A stretch of DNA of 64,000 bases from Serratia liquefaciens (GTDB lineage: Bacteria; Pseudomonadota; Gammaproteobacteria; Enterobacterales; Enterobacteriaceae). The notes beneath the pieces were generated by a model. The model searched no databases and had not been told where the DNA came from. It worked only from the letters and a program-made list of their open reading frames with translations. The translations under genes and the position numbers were made by a program. Location of the stretch: the NCBI RefSeq assembly GCF_027594825.1, contig NZ_CP088930.1, positions 4,215,019 through 4,279,018 of the forward strand. The letters are read 5' to 3'. Positions 18,466-27,054 of the stretch are shown piece after piece; positions within the stretch are counted from its first letter, which is position 1, and each line of letters starts with the position of its first letter.

Positions 18466-18823
18466 ATGCCTGCGCCATTTCCCCCCTCCCGCTGCGATGT
18501 TGTTCCTTCAATCCTCTTTTAAATTTTTATCTGACCGTTGTAACAGTAATTTCTTGATATAAATCATCGCTCATATAACATTGTCTTATATATTCGTGAT
18601 GCGAATTAATGTCATCTGGAGAGCGCTCTCATATTTTTTCTTCTGGCTGACTTTTTTGATTCGGCTGAAACCATTAATCGTCTCTTATTGACCTTGTATC
18701 GTTGTTTATTCTGATTTTATTGAATTTTTTATTCGACAGCCTCTTTGCATACCCACGTAACAAAATCTCATCGATATGTGCTCTTTGTCATACTTTGACA
18801 AATCTCTCTGATATTTCATTTGA

Positions 18824-18844
18824 TAATTCGCGTCGCGAAAAATA
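18824..18844 (+). promoter_or_regulatory. Candidate NagC operator upstream of chiP
   Basis: TAATTCGCG-TCGCGAAAAATA resembles the nagE operator at 14421 (TTAATTTGCG...CGAAATAA), sharing the AATT-CG core and A/T-rich flanks. In E. coli chiPQ is NagC-repressed. The rest of the 525-base gap between glnS and chiP (18466-18990) is AT-rich, has a plausible leader of over 100 bases and no gene; no promoter stands out clearly. Confidence 0.5.
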
Positions 18845-18971
18845 GTCTGTCTGTAGCAATAAGTGCTGTGGGAATTTAGCCCATCGGCAATATTTTTTAC
18901 CCGGTTGGGTTTTTTATTGGCAGTCGTGCAGGGCAGTGGTGAACACGGGCGGCTGCAACTTTTAAAGTTAA

Positions 18972-18989
18972 GTCAAAGAGGAATTTCAT
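18972..18989 (+). promoter_or_regulatory. ChiX small-RNA target in the chiP leader, includes the ribosome site
   Basis: GTCAAAGAGGAATTTCAT, ending one base before the chiP ATG, is a perfect 18-base complement of the ChiX (MicM/SroB/RybC) seed region as I remember it from E. coli and Salmonella. The target covers the Shine-Dalgarno AGAGGA, so pairing would block chiP translation. The gene for ChiX itself is not in the window. Confidence 0.8.
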
Positions 18990-18990
18990 T

Positions 18991-20394
18991 ATGGGTACGC
19001 ACGGTGCTCAGCGTAAAACGCTGGCGCTCGCAGTCGCGGGTGCGCTGTTGGGAACAGGGTTTGCCATGGCCCCTGAGGCGAAAGCCGCAGGATTTATCGA
19101 TGACTCCACGATGACCGGCGGTGTTTACTACTGGCAACGTGAGCGTGACCGTAAAGATCTCAATCCGACCAGTGACGATTACAATAAATACACCACCAAC
19201 TTGTCGCATTCGACGGCCAACCTGAGCCTGGATTTTGCCTCGGGCTATGCCTGGGACATGTTCGGCCTGGACGTGGGCGCCTTTACCGCCATCGAGCTGG
19301 CTGAATCCAGCGCTAGCGGCCACCCGAATGAAATCGCGTTCTCCTCCAAAAACCGTACCTACGATGAAGACTACTCCGGCGACAAAGGCGGCATCAGCCT
19401 GTATAAAGCCGCCGGTAAATTCAAATATGGCCCCGTCTGGGCACGTGGCGGTTATATCCAGCCAAGTGGCCAAACTCTGTTGGCGCCGCATTGGAGCTTT
19501 ATGCCGGGTACCTATCAGGGTGCAGAGGCCGGTGCCAAGTTTGACTACGGTGATGCCGGTGAGTTGAGCTTCTCTTACATGTGGACCAATAAATATAAAG
19601 CGCCATGGCATATCGAAATGGACGACTTCCGCCAGAACGATAAAAAAACCGGTGTCTCCTATCTGCACTCGCTGGGTGCCAAATACGACTTCAAAAACGA
19701 TTTGGTGCTGGAGGCGGCATTCGGCCAAGCCCAGGGCTATGTGAATCAGTACTTCACCAAGGCGTCTTATAAATTCGATCTGGTGGGCAACCCGCTGACC
19801 ACCAGCTACCAGTTCTACGGCACCGAAGACCGCATTAACGACAAGAACGACCCGAACAGCATTTACGACGGTCTGGCCTGGCTGCAAGCACTGACCTTTG
19901 GTTACACCACCGGCCAGTTCAACTGGCGCCTGGAAGGCACCATGGTCAAAGCCGAAGGCAACCAGGGCTACTTCCTGCAACGCATGACGCCAACCTACGC
20001 TTCTTCTAACGGCCGCCTCGACGTGTGGTGGGATAACCGTTCCGACTTTAACGCCAACGGCGAAAAAGCGGTTTATGCCGGGGTGATGTACGACCTGAGC
20101 AACTGGAACCTGCCGGGCATGGCGGTGGGCGGTTCTTACGTTTACGCCTGGGACGCCAAACCGAGCACCAACCCTATGTACGATCAGAGCCAGCGCCTGA
20201 AAGAGAGCGCCTGGAGCCTGGATGCCATGTACACCATTCAGGAAGGTCGCGCCAAAGGCACGCTGCTTAAACTGCACTACACCCAATACGACAACCACAC
20301 CAATATCCCAAGCTGGGGCGGGGGTTACGGCAACATCTTCCAGGACGAGAAAGACGTCAAATTCATGGTTATCGCGCCATTCACCATTTTCTAA
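18991..20394 (+). CDS. chiP: Chitoporin ChiP (OprD-type outer-membrane channel)
   Basis: 467 residues. Signal peptide about 1-32 ([20 protein letters not shown]...AKAAG), then an OprD/ChiP-type beta barrel with many alternating aromatic strands and a terminal Phe (MVIAPFTIF), as expected for outer-membrane insertion. The first mature segment [24 protein letters not shown] is characteristic of this porin family. It passes chitooligosaccharides into the periplasm. Followed by chiQ and chb, whose products finish the digestion. Regulation: likely NagC repression and ChiX silencing, see the sites just upstream. Confidence 0.95.
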   Translation: MGTHGAQRKTLALAVAGALLGTGFAMAPEAKAAGFIDDSTMTGGVYYWQRERDRKDLNPTSDDYNKYTTNLSHSTANLSLDFASGYAWDMFGLDVGAFTAIELAESSASGHPNEIAFSSKNRTYDEDYSGDKGGISLYKAAGKFKYGPVWARGGYIQPSGQTLLAPHWSFMPGTYQGAEAGAKFDYGDAGELSFSYMWTNKYKAPWHIEMDDFRQNDKKTGVSYLHSLGAKYDFKNDLVLEAAFGQAQGYVNQYFTKASYKFDLVGNPLTTSYQFYGTEDRINDKNDPNSIYDGLAWLQALTFGYTTGQFNWRLEGTMVKAEGNQGYFLQRMTPTYASSNGRLDVWWDNRSDFNANGEKAVYAGVMYDLSNWNLPGMAVGGSYVYAWDAKPSTNPMYDQSQRLKESAWSLDAMYTIQEGRAKGTLLKLHYTQYDNHTNIPSWGGGYGNIFQDEKDVKFMVIAPFTIF

Positions 20395-20468
20395 AACATA
20401 CCTTACAGCTTTCAGGTTGCAGCCAGTGCAGCTAGCAACGCTGCGGCTTGAAAGATGACCGGTATCTT

Positions 20469-20488
20469 CCCCGGCGGCAGCGCCGGGG
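20469..20488 (+). other. Strong intercistronic hairpin between chiP and chiQ
   Basis: CCCCGGCG pairs perfectly with CGCCGGGG around GCAG. The flanks ATGACC (20455-20460) and GGTCAT (20487-20492) are also complementary, with overlap. There is no T-run, so it is more likely an mRNA-stabilising or expression-balancing structure than a full terminator. Confidence 0.5.
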
Positions 20489-20509
20489 TCATTTAACGGG
20501 AATAAAACG

Positions 20510-20836
20510 ATGAAAAAAATCATGATGATGTTGGCTGCGGTAGCCACGCTGAGCGCCTGCGTACAGCCGGCGGCCCCGCCGGAAGATGCCAAATTGAAAC
20601 AGGCCTACAGCGCCTGCATCAACACCGCAGAGGGCTCACCGGAAAAACTGCAGTCATGCCAGGCGGTGTTGAACGTACTGAAACAAGAGAAGCAGCATCA
20701 ACAGTTCGCCGAGAAAGAAACGGTGCGGGTGATGGATTATCAAAACTGCATTCAGGCGGTTCACAGCGGTAACGGCCAGGCTTATGACGCCAAATGTGGC
20801 CAGATTTGGAAAGAGATCCGCGATAACAACAATTAA
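20510..20836 (+). CDS. chiQ: Chitoporin-associated lipoprotein ChiQ
   Basis: 108 residues. An N-terminal lipoprotein signal ([17 protein letters not shown]) ends in the lipobox LSAC, with Cys17 as the predicted lipidated residue. The remainder is a small, charged alpha-helical domain with four further Cys residues (SACINT, SCQAV, NCIQ, KCGQ) that could form disulfides. In E. coli chiQ (ybfN) follows chiP and its precise function is unknown. RBS ACGGGAATAA. The residue after the lipid Cys is Val, so sorting to the outer membrane is expected. Confidence 0.88.
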   Translation: MKKIMMMLAAVATLSACVQPAAPPEDAKLKQAYSACINTAEGSPEKLQSCQAVLNVLKQEKQHQQFAEKETVRVMDYQNCIQAVHSGNGQAYDAKCGQIWKEIRDNNN

Positions 20837-20850
20837 GGATGATGCTGAAA

Positions 20851-23508
20851 ATGAATAAATTCAAATTGAGCGCGCTTGCCGCGTTGACGGCAACCGTTGG
20901 ATTATTTGGCAGCGTGGGGAACGCGATGGCCAATCAACCGCTGGTGGATCAACTGAGCCAGCTGAAACTGAATTTGAAAATGGTCGATAACCGGGCCGCC
21001 GAAAACGGCCTGGATTGCGGCAAGCTGGGGGCCGATTGGGCGGCCTGCAACAAGCTGCTGATTGGCCTGACCAACGACAATCAGGAGATCAAAGGTCAGG
21101 ACTGGGCGATTTACTTCCACAGCGCCCGTCAGACCCTGCGGGTGGATAACGATCAGTTCAAGATAGCTCACCTGACCGGTGATCTGTACAAGCTGGAGCC
21201 TACCGACAAATTTACCGGTTTCCCGGCGGGGAAAACGGTAGAAATCCCGATTATTACTGAATATTGGCAACTGTTTAAAACCGACTTCGTGCCGCGCTGG
21301 TACGCCACTTCGGGCGATGCCAAGCCAAAAATTCTGATCAATACCGATACCGAAGATCTGAACCAGTTCGTTGCGCCGTTCACCGGCGACCAGTGGAAGC
21401 GCACCAAAGACGACAATAACATCCTGATGACGCCGGCCTCGCGCTTCACGAAAAACGCCGAGCTAAAAACTTTACCCACCGCGTCGTTACGCGGTCAGGT
21501 AGTGCCAACGCCGCTGCAGGTTAAAGTGCATGCGCAGGATGTGGATCTGAGCAAAGGCGTTGCGTTGGAGCTGAGTGCATTGTCCAAACCGGCGGCAGAC
21601 GCCGTAGCCCAGCGTTTCGCGCTGTTGGGAATAACCAGTAACGCAGCCGGTTATCCGATCAAAACCGATATTCAACCAGGAAAATTCAAAGGTGAACTGG
21701 CGGTGCCGGGAGCCTATGAGCTGAAAATAGGCAATCAGGAAGCGCGAGTCATCGGCTTCGATCAGGCCGGGGTGTTTTATGGCTTGCAGTCGATTCTGTC
21801 ATTGGTACCTACCGACGGCAGCGCCAAAATCGCCACGCTGGAGGCCAAAGATGCGCCGCGCTTCCAGTATCGCGGCATCTTCCTGGATGTAGCGCGTAAC
21901 TTCCACCAGAAAGATGCGGTGTTGCGCCTGCTGGACCAAATGGCGGCGTACAAACTCAATAAATTCCATTTCCATCTGAGTGATGACGAAGGCTGGCGTA
22001 TTGCCATTCCGGGCTTGCCGGAGCTGACCGAGGTCGGGGGGCAGCGTTGCCACGATCTGAGCGAAACCACCTGCCTGTTGCCGCAGTATGGCCAGGGTCC
22101 CGAGGTTTACGGCGGCTTCTTCTCTCGCCAGGATTACATCGACATCATCAAATACGCCAAGGCGCGCCAGATTGAAGTGATCCCGGAAATCGATATGCCG
22201 GCGCATGCCCGTGCGGCGGTGGTCTCAATGGAAGCTCGCTATAAGAAACTGCATGCCGCCGGTAAAGAACAAGAAGCCAACGAGTTCCGATTGGTGGATC
22301 CAACCGATACCTCTAACACCACCTCGGTGCAGTACTTTAACCGCCAAAGCTACCTCAATCCTTGCCTGGATTCGTCCAAGCGCTTTGTCGACAAGGTGAT
22401 CGGCGAGATTGCCCAGATGCATAAAGAGGCCGGGCAACCGTTGAGCACCTGGCACTTTGGCGGAGATGAGGCGAAAAATATCAGGTTGGGTGCCGGTTAT
22501 ACCGATGTGAACAAGCCGGAAGCCGGCAAAGGCATCATCGATCAGAGCAAAGAAGACAAGCCATGGGCGAAATCTCAGGTCTGCCAGGCGATGATCAAAG
22601 AGGGCAAGGTCGCCGATATGGAGCATCTGCCAAGCTACTTCGGGGTGGAAGTCAGCCAATTGGTGAAAGCGCACGGGATCGACAGAATGCAAGCCTGGCA
22701 GGATGGCCTGAAAGATGCGAAAAACGCCAAGGCCTTTGCTACCCAACGTGTCGGGGTTAACTTCTGGGATACGCTGTATTGGGGCGGGTTCGACAGTGCC
22801 AACGACTGGTCCAACAAGGGATACGAGCTGATCCTCTCAAACCCGGATTATGTCTACATGGACTTCCCGTATGAGGTGAACCCGGACGAGCGCGGTTACT
22901 ACTGGGGAACGCGTTTCAGCGACGAGCAGAAAATGTTCAGCTTTGCGCCAAACAACTTGCCGCAAAACGCCGAAACCTCGGTTGATCGCGACGGTAATCA
23001 CTTTACCGCCAAGAGCGACAAACCCTGGCCGGGGGCTTACGGTATTTCCGCGCAGATGTGGAGCGAAACCCAGCGTACCGACGAACAAATGGAGTACATG
23101 ATCTTCCCTCGTTCGTTGTCGGTGGCCGAGCGCGCATGGCACCGGGCAGATTGGGAGCAGGATTACCGGGCGGGCCGGGAGTATAAAGGCGGCGAAACCC
23201 ACTTCATCGATACCAAGAAACTGGACCGGGATTGGCTGCGCTTCGCCAACCTGCTCGGTCAGCGTGAGCTGGCAAAACTGGACAAAGGTGGCGTGAGCTA
23301 CCGGTTGCCGGTGCCAGGCGCCCGAGTGGTGGGGGGCAAGCTGGAAGCCAATATTTCGCTGCCGGGTCTGGGCATCGAGTATTCCACCGACGGTGGCAAG
23401 CAATGGCAACGTTATGATGCCAAGGCCAAGCCTGAGGTTAGCGGTGAAGTGCAAATCCGCGCGGTGAGCCCGGATGGCAAGCGTTACAGTCGCGCCGAGA
23501 AAGTGTAA
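20851..23508 (+). CDS. chb: Periplasmic chitobiase / beta-N-acetylhexosaminidase (GH20)
   Basis: 885 residues from the ATG at 20851; an upstream in-frame ATG at 20839 overlaps the AAGGA ribosome site and is rejected. Signal peptide about 1-27 ([15 protein letters not shown]...AMA). With this start the catalytic pair Asp539-Glu540 (HFGGDEAKN) has the numbering of S. marcescens chitobiase, and the total length matches too. Domains: N-terminal carbohydrate-binding-like domain, GH20b, GH20 TIM barrel (about 335-765) and a C-terminal immunoglobulin-like domain ending KRYSRAEKV. It cleaves chitobiose and small chitooligosaccharides to GlcNAc. It lies 14 bases after chiQ, so chiPQ-chb is probably one operon. 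In E. coli fur follows chiQ directly. Confidence 0.97.
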   Translation: MNKFKLSALAALTATVGLFGSVGNAMANQPLVDQLSQLKLNLKMVDNRAAENGLDCGKLGADWAACNKLLIGLTNDNQEIKGQDWAIYFHSARQTLRVDNDQFKIAHLTGDLYKLEPTDKFTGFPAGKTVEIPIITEYWQLFKTDFVPRWYATSGDAKPKILINTDTEDLNQFVAPFTGDQWKRTKDDNNILMTPASRFTKNAELKTLPTASLRGQVVPTPLQVKVHAQDVDLSKGVALELSALSKPAADAVAQRFALLGITSNAAGYPIKTDIQPGKFKGELAVPGAYELKIGNQEARVIGFDQAGVFYGLQSILSLVPTDGSAKIATLEAKDAPRFQYRGIFLDVARNFHQKDAVLRLLDQMAAYKLNKFHFHLSDDEGWRIAIPGLPELTEVGGQRCHDLSETTCLLPQYGQGPEVYGGFFSRQDYIDIIKYAKARQIEVIPEIDMPAHARAAVVSMEARYKKLHAAGKEQEANEFRLVDPTDTSNTTSVQYFNRQSYLNPCLDSSKRFVDKVIGEIAQMHKEAGQPLSTWHFGGDEAKNIRLGAGYTDVNKPEAGKGIIDQSKEDKPWAKSQVCQAMIKEGKVADMEHLPSYFGVEVSQLVKAHGIDRMQAWQDGLKDAKNAKAFATQRVGVNFWDTLYWGGFDSANDWSNKGYELILSNPDYVYMDFPYEVNPDERGYYWGTRFSDEQKMFSFAPNNLPQNAETSVDRDGNHFTAKSDKPWPGAYGISAQMWSETQRTDEQMEYMIFPRSLSVAERAWHRADWEQDYRAGREYKGGETHFIDTKKLDRDWLRFANLLGQRELAKLDKGGVSYRLPVPGARVVGGKLEANISLPGLGIEYSTDGGKQWQRYDAKAKPEVSGEVQIRAVSPDGKRYSRAEKV

Positions 23509-23646
23509 ATCTGAAACCTGGCCCGCTGTTCGCAGGCGGGCCGTTATCTAACAACCGTAGCCGCGACCGGCGTGCCGCTGCGTGGTGTGTTCAGACCCGG
23601 TCTGGACGTTGTTTTTCGATAGCCTATTGTTGCTTGAATATGAGCT

Positions 23647-23793
23647 GTAACGAGTTTACTCATCCGCGTGTCGGCGGGTGAGTTGACGCTGAAGGTGTCC
23701 AAGTGGGGAACGAGAGAAGTGCTGTAGAGAAGTGCCGCTGCAATTGTTGTCTTTAACGCTGTTAACTTTCCCCGGCCTGTCCGGGGATTTTTT
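23647..23793 (+). ncRNA. Candidate small RNA or structured 3' element between chb and fur
   Basis: This gap (23509-23856) holds no gene but is structured. ACTCATCCGC (23659-23668) pairs with GCGGGTGAGT (23675-23684) over 10 positions with one G-T wobble, and a canonical terminator stands at 23770-23793. A separate GC-rich inverted repeat, GGCCCGC/GCGGGCC, lies just after the chb stop (23520-23542). The element could be an independent small RNA or be cut from the chb mRNA 3' end. No clear promoter was found and I recognise no known family. Confidence 0.35.
23770..23793 (+). terminator. Rho-independent terminator downstream of chb
   Basis: CCCCGG pairs with CCGGGG around CCTGT, followed by A and six T. 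It is 260 bases beyond the chb stop, an unusually long 3' region. Confidence 0.82.
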
Positions 23794-23812
23794 ATTCCGC
23801 TATTGCAGGCAT

Positions 23813-23836
23813 AAAAAAACCGCCGTTAAGGCGGTT
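23813..23836 (-). terminator. Rho-independent terminator of fur
   Basis: On the minus strand AACCGCC pairs with GGCGGTT and is followed by TTTTTTT. It starts 20 bases after the fur stop. Confidence 0.9.
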
Positions 23837-23856
23837 CTCAATGCCGTTTAAGGGCA

Positions 23857-24303
23857 TTATTTCTTGTCGTGCAGGGTGTCGTCTTCGCGGCAGTCACCAG
23901 TTTCACAGTGGCCGTACAGGTACAGGCTGTGGTTGGTGAGCTTGATGCCGTGCTGTTTGGCGATATCACGCTGACGTACTTCGATAGACTCATCGCTAAA
24001 TTCGATCACTTTGCCGCAGTCCAGGCAAATCAGGTGATCGTGGTGATGCTGCTGGGTCAGCTCGAACACGGACTTGCCGCCTTCGAAGTTGTGACGGGTC
24101 ACAATGCCGGCATCATCAAATTGGTTCAGTACGCGGTAAACTGTAGCCAGGCCAATTTCTTCGCCCATATCTATCAGTTTTTTGTACAGATCTTCCGCAC
24201 TGACGTGATGGCATTCCGGATTTTGCAGTACTTCCAGGATTTTGAGTCGCGGAAGCGTGACTTTTAAGCCGGCCTTCTTCAATGCGGTGTTGTTGTCAGT
24301 CAT
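23857..24303 (-). CDS. fur: Ferric uptake regulator Fur
   Basis: 148 residues, as in E. coli. Fe2+-dependent repressor of iron uptake. Seen: winged-helix N-terminus (KKAGLKVTLPRLKILEVLQ), the HHVSAEDLYKKL segment, the metal motif HHHDHLICLDCGKVIEF (about residues 87-103) with the zinc Cys pair, and a His-containing C-terminus with GHCETGDCREDD. No Fur box is obvious in the gap up to fldA, but a good sigma-70 promoter is. Transcribed after fldA on the same strand but from its own promoter. Confidence 0.98.
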   Translation of the reverse strand: MTDNNTALKKAGLKVTLPRLKILEVLQNPECHHVSAEDLYKKLIDMGEEIGLATVYRVLNQFDDAGIVTRHNFEGGKSVFELTQQHHHDHLICLDCGKVIEFSDESIEVRQRDIAKQHGIKLTNHSLYLYGHCETGDCREDDTLHDKK

Positions 24304-24388
24304 GCGGATTCAGTCCTGTTACTATGCTAATCAAGTTGAGGCATTCTCGCCTGTGGCATCGGTCGGCACAAAGAGTTAATTGCGTCTC

Positions 24389-24417
24389 ATTATAGAACCG
24401 GTTGCCCTAAATGGAAA
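24389..24417 (-). promoter_or_regulatory. Promoter of fur
   Basis: On the minus strand TTTCCA (24417-24412), a 17-base spacer and TATAAT (24394-24389) form a sigma-70 promoter, predicting a start near 24382 and a leader of about 80 bases. The rest of the 319-base gap to fldA contains an inverted repeat (GCCCTGC/GCAGGGC, 24572-24603) just after fldA, a weak terminator candidate, and no gene. Confidence 0.65.
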
Positions 24418-24622
24418 CCGCCGGTTGTTAACAAAGCTATAATTGCACAATTGCATGTTATACACGCAACGTCTTGATGAATGGGATAAACCGAAAACTC
24501 AGTCTACCTTGACGGTGTGGGAAGTTACAAATCTGTAGCTTCTATTGCAGTAATCAGTACTGCCAATGATGGCCCTGCCGGCACACTATGCACTTTGCAG
24601 GGCTTTTGTTCAACCTTTGGCG

Positions 24623-25162
24623 TTATCCGACGATTTCGGCCAGGCTCAGCTCTTCGACGATTTGTTTTACCCAGCCTTCGACACGTTCGTTGGTCAGTTC
24701 AGGTTGGCGATCTTCGTCAATGGCCAGGCCGATGAAATGGCTGTCGCTGGCCAAGCCTTTGGAAGCTTCAAAGTGGTAGCCCTTGGTCGGCCAGTGGCCT
24801 ACGATAGCGGCGCCACGTGGTTCAATGATGTCGCGAATGGTACCCATCGCATCACAGAAATACTCTGCGTAGTCTTCCTGATCGCCACAGCCGAACAGCG
24901 CAACCAGCTTGCCGTTGAAGTCAATTTCTTCCAGCGTTGGGAAGAAGTCATCCCAATCGCACTGGGCTTCACCGTAGTACCAGGTGGGGATACCGAGCAG
25001 CAGGATATCGAAAGCTTCCAGATCTTCTTTGCTGCTTTTGGCGATGTCATGAATTTCAGACACCTCTTTGCCAAACTGCTGCTGAAGAATTTTCTGGATC
25101 ATCTTGGCAATGTTTTCGGTATTGCCAGTGTCGCTGCCAAAGAAAATGCCTACATTAGCCAT
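24623..25162 (-). CDS. fldA: Flavodoxin I
   Basis: 179 residues from the ATG at 25162 (MANVGIFFGSDTGNTE); the frame runs 8 codons further up to 25186 but AAAGGT precedes 25162 and the family begins here. FMN-binding electron carrier, essential in E. coli for isoprenoid, biotin and methionine synthesis. Seen: phosphate loop GSDTGNTE at 9-16, the GIPTWYYGEAQCDWDDF loop around the FMN ring, and LFGCGDQEDYAEYFCDA. Close to fur, as in relatives. The C-terminus (LSLAEIVG) is a few residues longer than in E. coli. Confidence 0.97.
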   Translation of the reverse strand: MANVGIFFGSDTGNTENIAKMIQKILQQQFGKEVSEIHDIAKSSKEDLEAFDILLLGIPTWYYGEAQCDWDDFFPTLEEIDFNGKLVALFGCGDQEDYAEYFCDAMGTIRDIIEPRGAAIVGHWPTKGYHFEASKGLASDSHFIGLAIDEDRQPELTNERVEGWVKQIVEELSLAEIVG

Positions 25163-25391
25163 ATCGCGTATAACCTTTAAATTCAATAAATTGCATTCAC
25201 GATGTTAGCGTTGACTACGATAACACCGATTAAAATGATGCCATGGCAAGAGGTTATCTCTTACCGGTAAGTGCGTATCATGCCAGAAATTTACCCCGGG
25301 TATTTATCACTTTAATGCGATGCCGGGTGGAATAAAGCGGTGTTGATCGGGCGTCATCCTTAACGCCGCGCCGCATGTGCGGCTGCAATGA

Positions 25392-25679
25392 TCAATGTTC
25401 TGGCTGCTCGTCCGCCAGTTGTGCCAGCAGCATTTGCTCAATAAGCTCGCTGCGGCTGATATTACGCTGTTCCGCCAGTTTGTTCAGGGCGTCCACCGCA
25501 TCCGCGTTGATCTTCAGTTCCACACGCCGTAAGCCACGGACTTTATCGCGTCGAAGCTGATTACGCTTATTGATTCTAAGCTGTTCATCTCGGGAAAGCG
25601 GGTTGGTTTTCGGGCGCCCCGGACGGCGTTCATCTGCGAACAGATCCAGCGTCGTGCGATCCGTTTGTTCTTTTGCCAT
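25392..25679 (-). CDS. ybfE: YbfE, ribbon-helix-helix-like protein of the LexA regulon in E. coli
   Basis: 95 residues. Highly charged; C-terminal half VELKINADAVDALNKLAEQRNISRSELIEQMLLAQL looks like a CopG/MetJ-type ribbon-helix-helix. In E. coli ybfE is described as LexA-regulated and sits between fldA and ybfF, as here. I found no LexA box (CTG-N10-CAG) in the 60 bases upstream, so SOS control may not be conserved. Function unknown; DNA binding is inferred from the fold. ATG at 25679. Confidence 0.88.
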   Translation of the reverse strand: MAKEQTDRTTLDLFADERRPGRPKTNPLSRDEQLRINKRNQLRRDKVRGLRRVELKINADAVDALNKLAEQRNISRSELIEQMLLAQLADEQPEH

Positions 25680-25881
25680 AGGTAGCGGTACTGCAAGGGA
25701 GTTTGCATCAAAAAGCGCTTACACGCTTCCGGACGGTTCGGTTAACACACTTCGGGCCAATAAACCCTAACCCAAATTCACCCCCAGCCTGACGTTAGCG
25801 AACACGCTCGGCACGGCGGCAAAATTATAGCGCGCCATATTACCCCAGCAGGTAGAGCGACGACAATGCTTAACTGAGCTG

Positions 25882-25917
25882 AAAACGCGCTAAGCCGTTA
25901 TCTTTAGCGCGTTTTTT
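25882..25917. terminator. Bidirectional terminator between ybfE and ybfF
   Basis: AAAACGCGCTAA and TTAGCGCGTTTT are perfect inverted arms around a 10-base loop, with T-runs possible on either strand. It lies 55 bases past the ybfF stop and ends that transcript on the minus strand. The surrounding gap (25680-25971, 292 bases) has no gene. Confidence 0.82.
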
Positions 25918-25971
25918 CATCAGATGGTGACTTTGGCAGGGAAACGGCCCATTTGTTGGGCCTGGTGCGAC

Positions 25972-26733
25972 TCAGGCTTCGCCGAGAAAACGGTGAATGG
26001 CGCGCAACACCGCCTCCGGTTTTTCCGCATGAACCCAGTGTCCGGTACCGGCAACGACGTGAGCGCGAGCCTGCGGGAATTGACGGGCAATATCTTCGCG
26101 ATAGCTGTCCTGCACGTAAGGCGACAGGCCGCCGCGGATAAACAGCGTCGGGTGAGGCCAGGCCGGCACTTCCTGCCAGCCGGTGATGTTCTCGTACTCT
26201 TCGATCAGCACCGGCAGATTGAAACGCCATTCGCCCTGGTGGAAGGATTTCAGCAGGAACTGGATCACGCCTTCCTCTTTCAGGTAGCCGCGCATCAATT
26301 CCGCCGCCTGCTGGCGTTGGGTAATGCCGGCGGCGCTCACCGCCTGTAACGCGACAAAAATTTCGTCGTGGCGGCGCGTTTGATAGTTCACCGGCGCAAC
26401 GTCAATGATGATCAGCTTCTCCACGCGCTTCGGGGCGATTGCCGTCAGCGCCATGGCCGCTTTGCCGCCCATCGAGTGGCCAATGACAATCACCTTCTCC
26501 AACTGCAAATCATCCAGCAACGTCAGCAGATCCTGTGCCATTTCCGGGTAGGTCATTACCTCCGAACGCGGTGACAGGCCGTGGTTGCGTAGATCGACTT
26601 TAATTACGCTGTGACGCTGATTCAGATCGCGCGCCAGCACGCCCAGATTGTCCAAATTGCCAAACAGTCCGTGGATCAGGATCACCGGCAATGCATCGGA
26701 CTCGGTGGCCAGCAGTTGATAATGTAATTTCAT
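25972..26733 (-). CDS. ybfF: Alpha/beta-hydrolase esterase YbfF
   Basis: 253 residues from the ATG at 26733 (MKLHYQLL), which matches the E. coli N-terminus MKLN; a start at 26745 (MNFAMKL) is possible and neither has a strong ribosome site. Seen: oxyanion motif HGLFGNLDN at about residues 21-29, nucleophile elbow GHSMGG, catalytic Asp in the LFIRGGLSPYV region and His in GTGHWVHAEKP. Family: acyl-CoA and carboxyl ester hydrolase with broad activity; the physiological substrate is not known. Divergent from seqA. Confidence 0.94.
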   Translation of the reverse strand: MKLHYQLLATESDALPVILIHGLFGNLDNLGVLARDLNQRHSVIKVDLRNHGLSPRSEVMTYPEMAQDLLTLLDDLQLEKVIVIGHSMGGKAAMALTAIAPKRVEKLIIIDVAPVNYQTRRHDEIFVALQAVSAAGITQRQQAAELMRGYLKEEGVIQFLLKSFHQGEWRFNLPVLIEEYENITGWQEVPAWPHPTLFIRGGLSPYVQDSYREDIARQFPQARAHVVAGTGHWVHAEKPEAVLRAIHRFLGEA

Positions 26734-26984
26734 GGCGAAGTTCATACTGAGAGAGATTCAGATTAGGTTATCATGATTAAAACACTCGATGAATAAACCC
26801 GTCGCCTTTCAAGCGGCAGCGTTGTTCGCTGTACTTGCTGCAACTTAAAATCCATAGGATAAAACGCGGATTTTTCATGGTAAGGTGCAGGTTTGGCAGC
26901 GTCGGTGTCCGGCGGGCTATAGGTATTAGTCTGCTTTTGCCGTATTGGGGCACATTGTTATGTTCGCTCCTGCGCTTTTAACCT

Positions 26985-26990
26985 TATAAT
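26985..26990 (+). promoter_or_regulatory. Possible seqA -10 element
   Basis: TATAAT is followed 64 bases later by the seqA start codon; the -35 is weak (TTCGCT). The 321-base gap between ybfF and seqA (26734-27054) otherwise contains AT-rich leader sequence and no gene. Confidence 0.4.
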
Positions 26991-27054
26991 CCCATGGCTT
27001 GAATGCCGGATCTGGCTTCAGGTTCTAAGTAGAAAAAAACAGTACTGGATAAAG

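Noticed and set aside
18973..20592. 539-codon open frame on the minus strand opposite chiP
   Set aside because: It is antisense to a clearly recognised porin, has no ribosome site, and its sequence is the high-GC third-position shadow of chiP.
24304..24622. Fur autoregulation box between fur and fldA
   Set aside because: No convincing GATAAT-ATTATC type 19-base site could be found.
25680..25760. Expected LexA box in front of ybfE
   Set aside because: No CTG-N10-CAG palindrome is present; only scattered CTG/CAG triplets were found.
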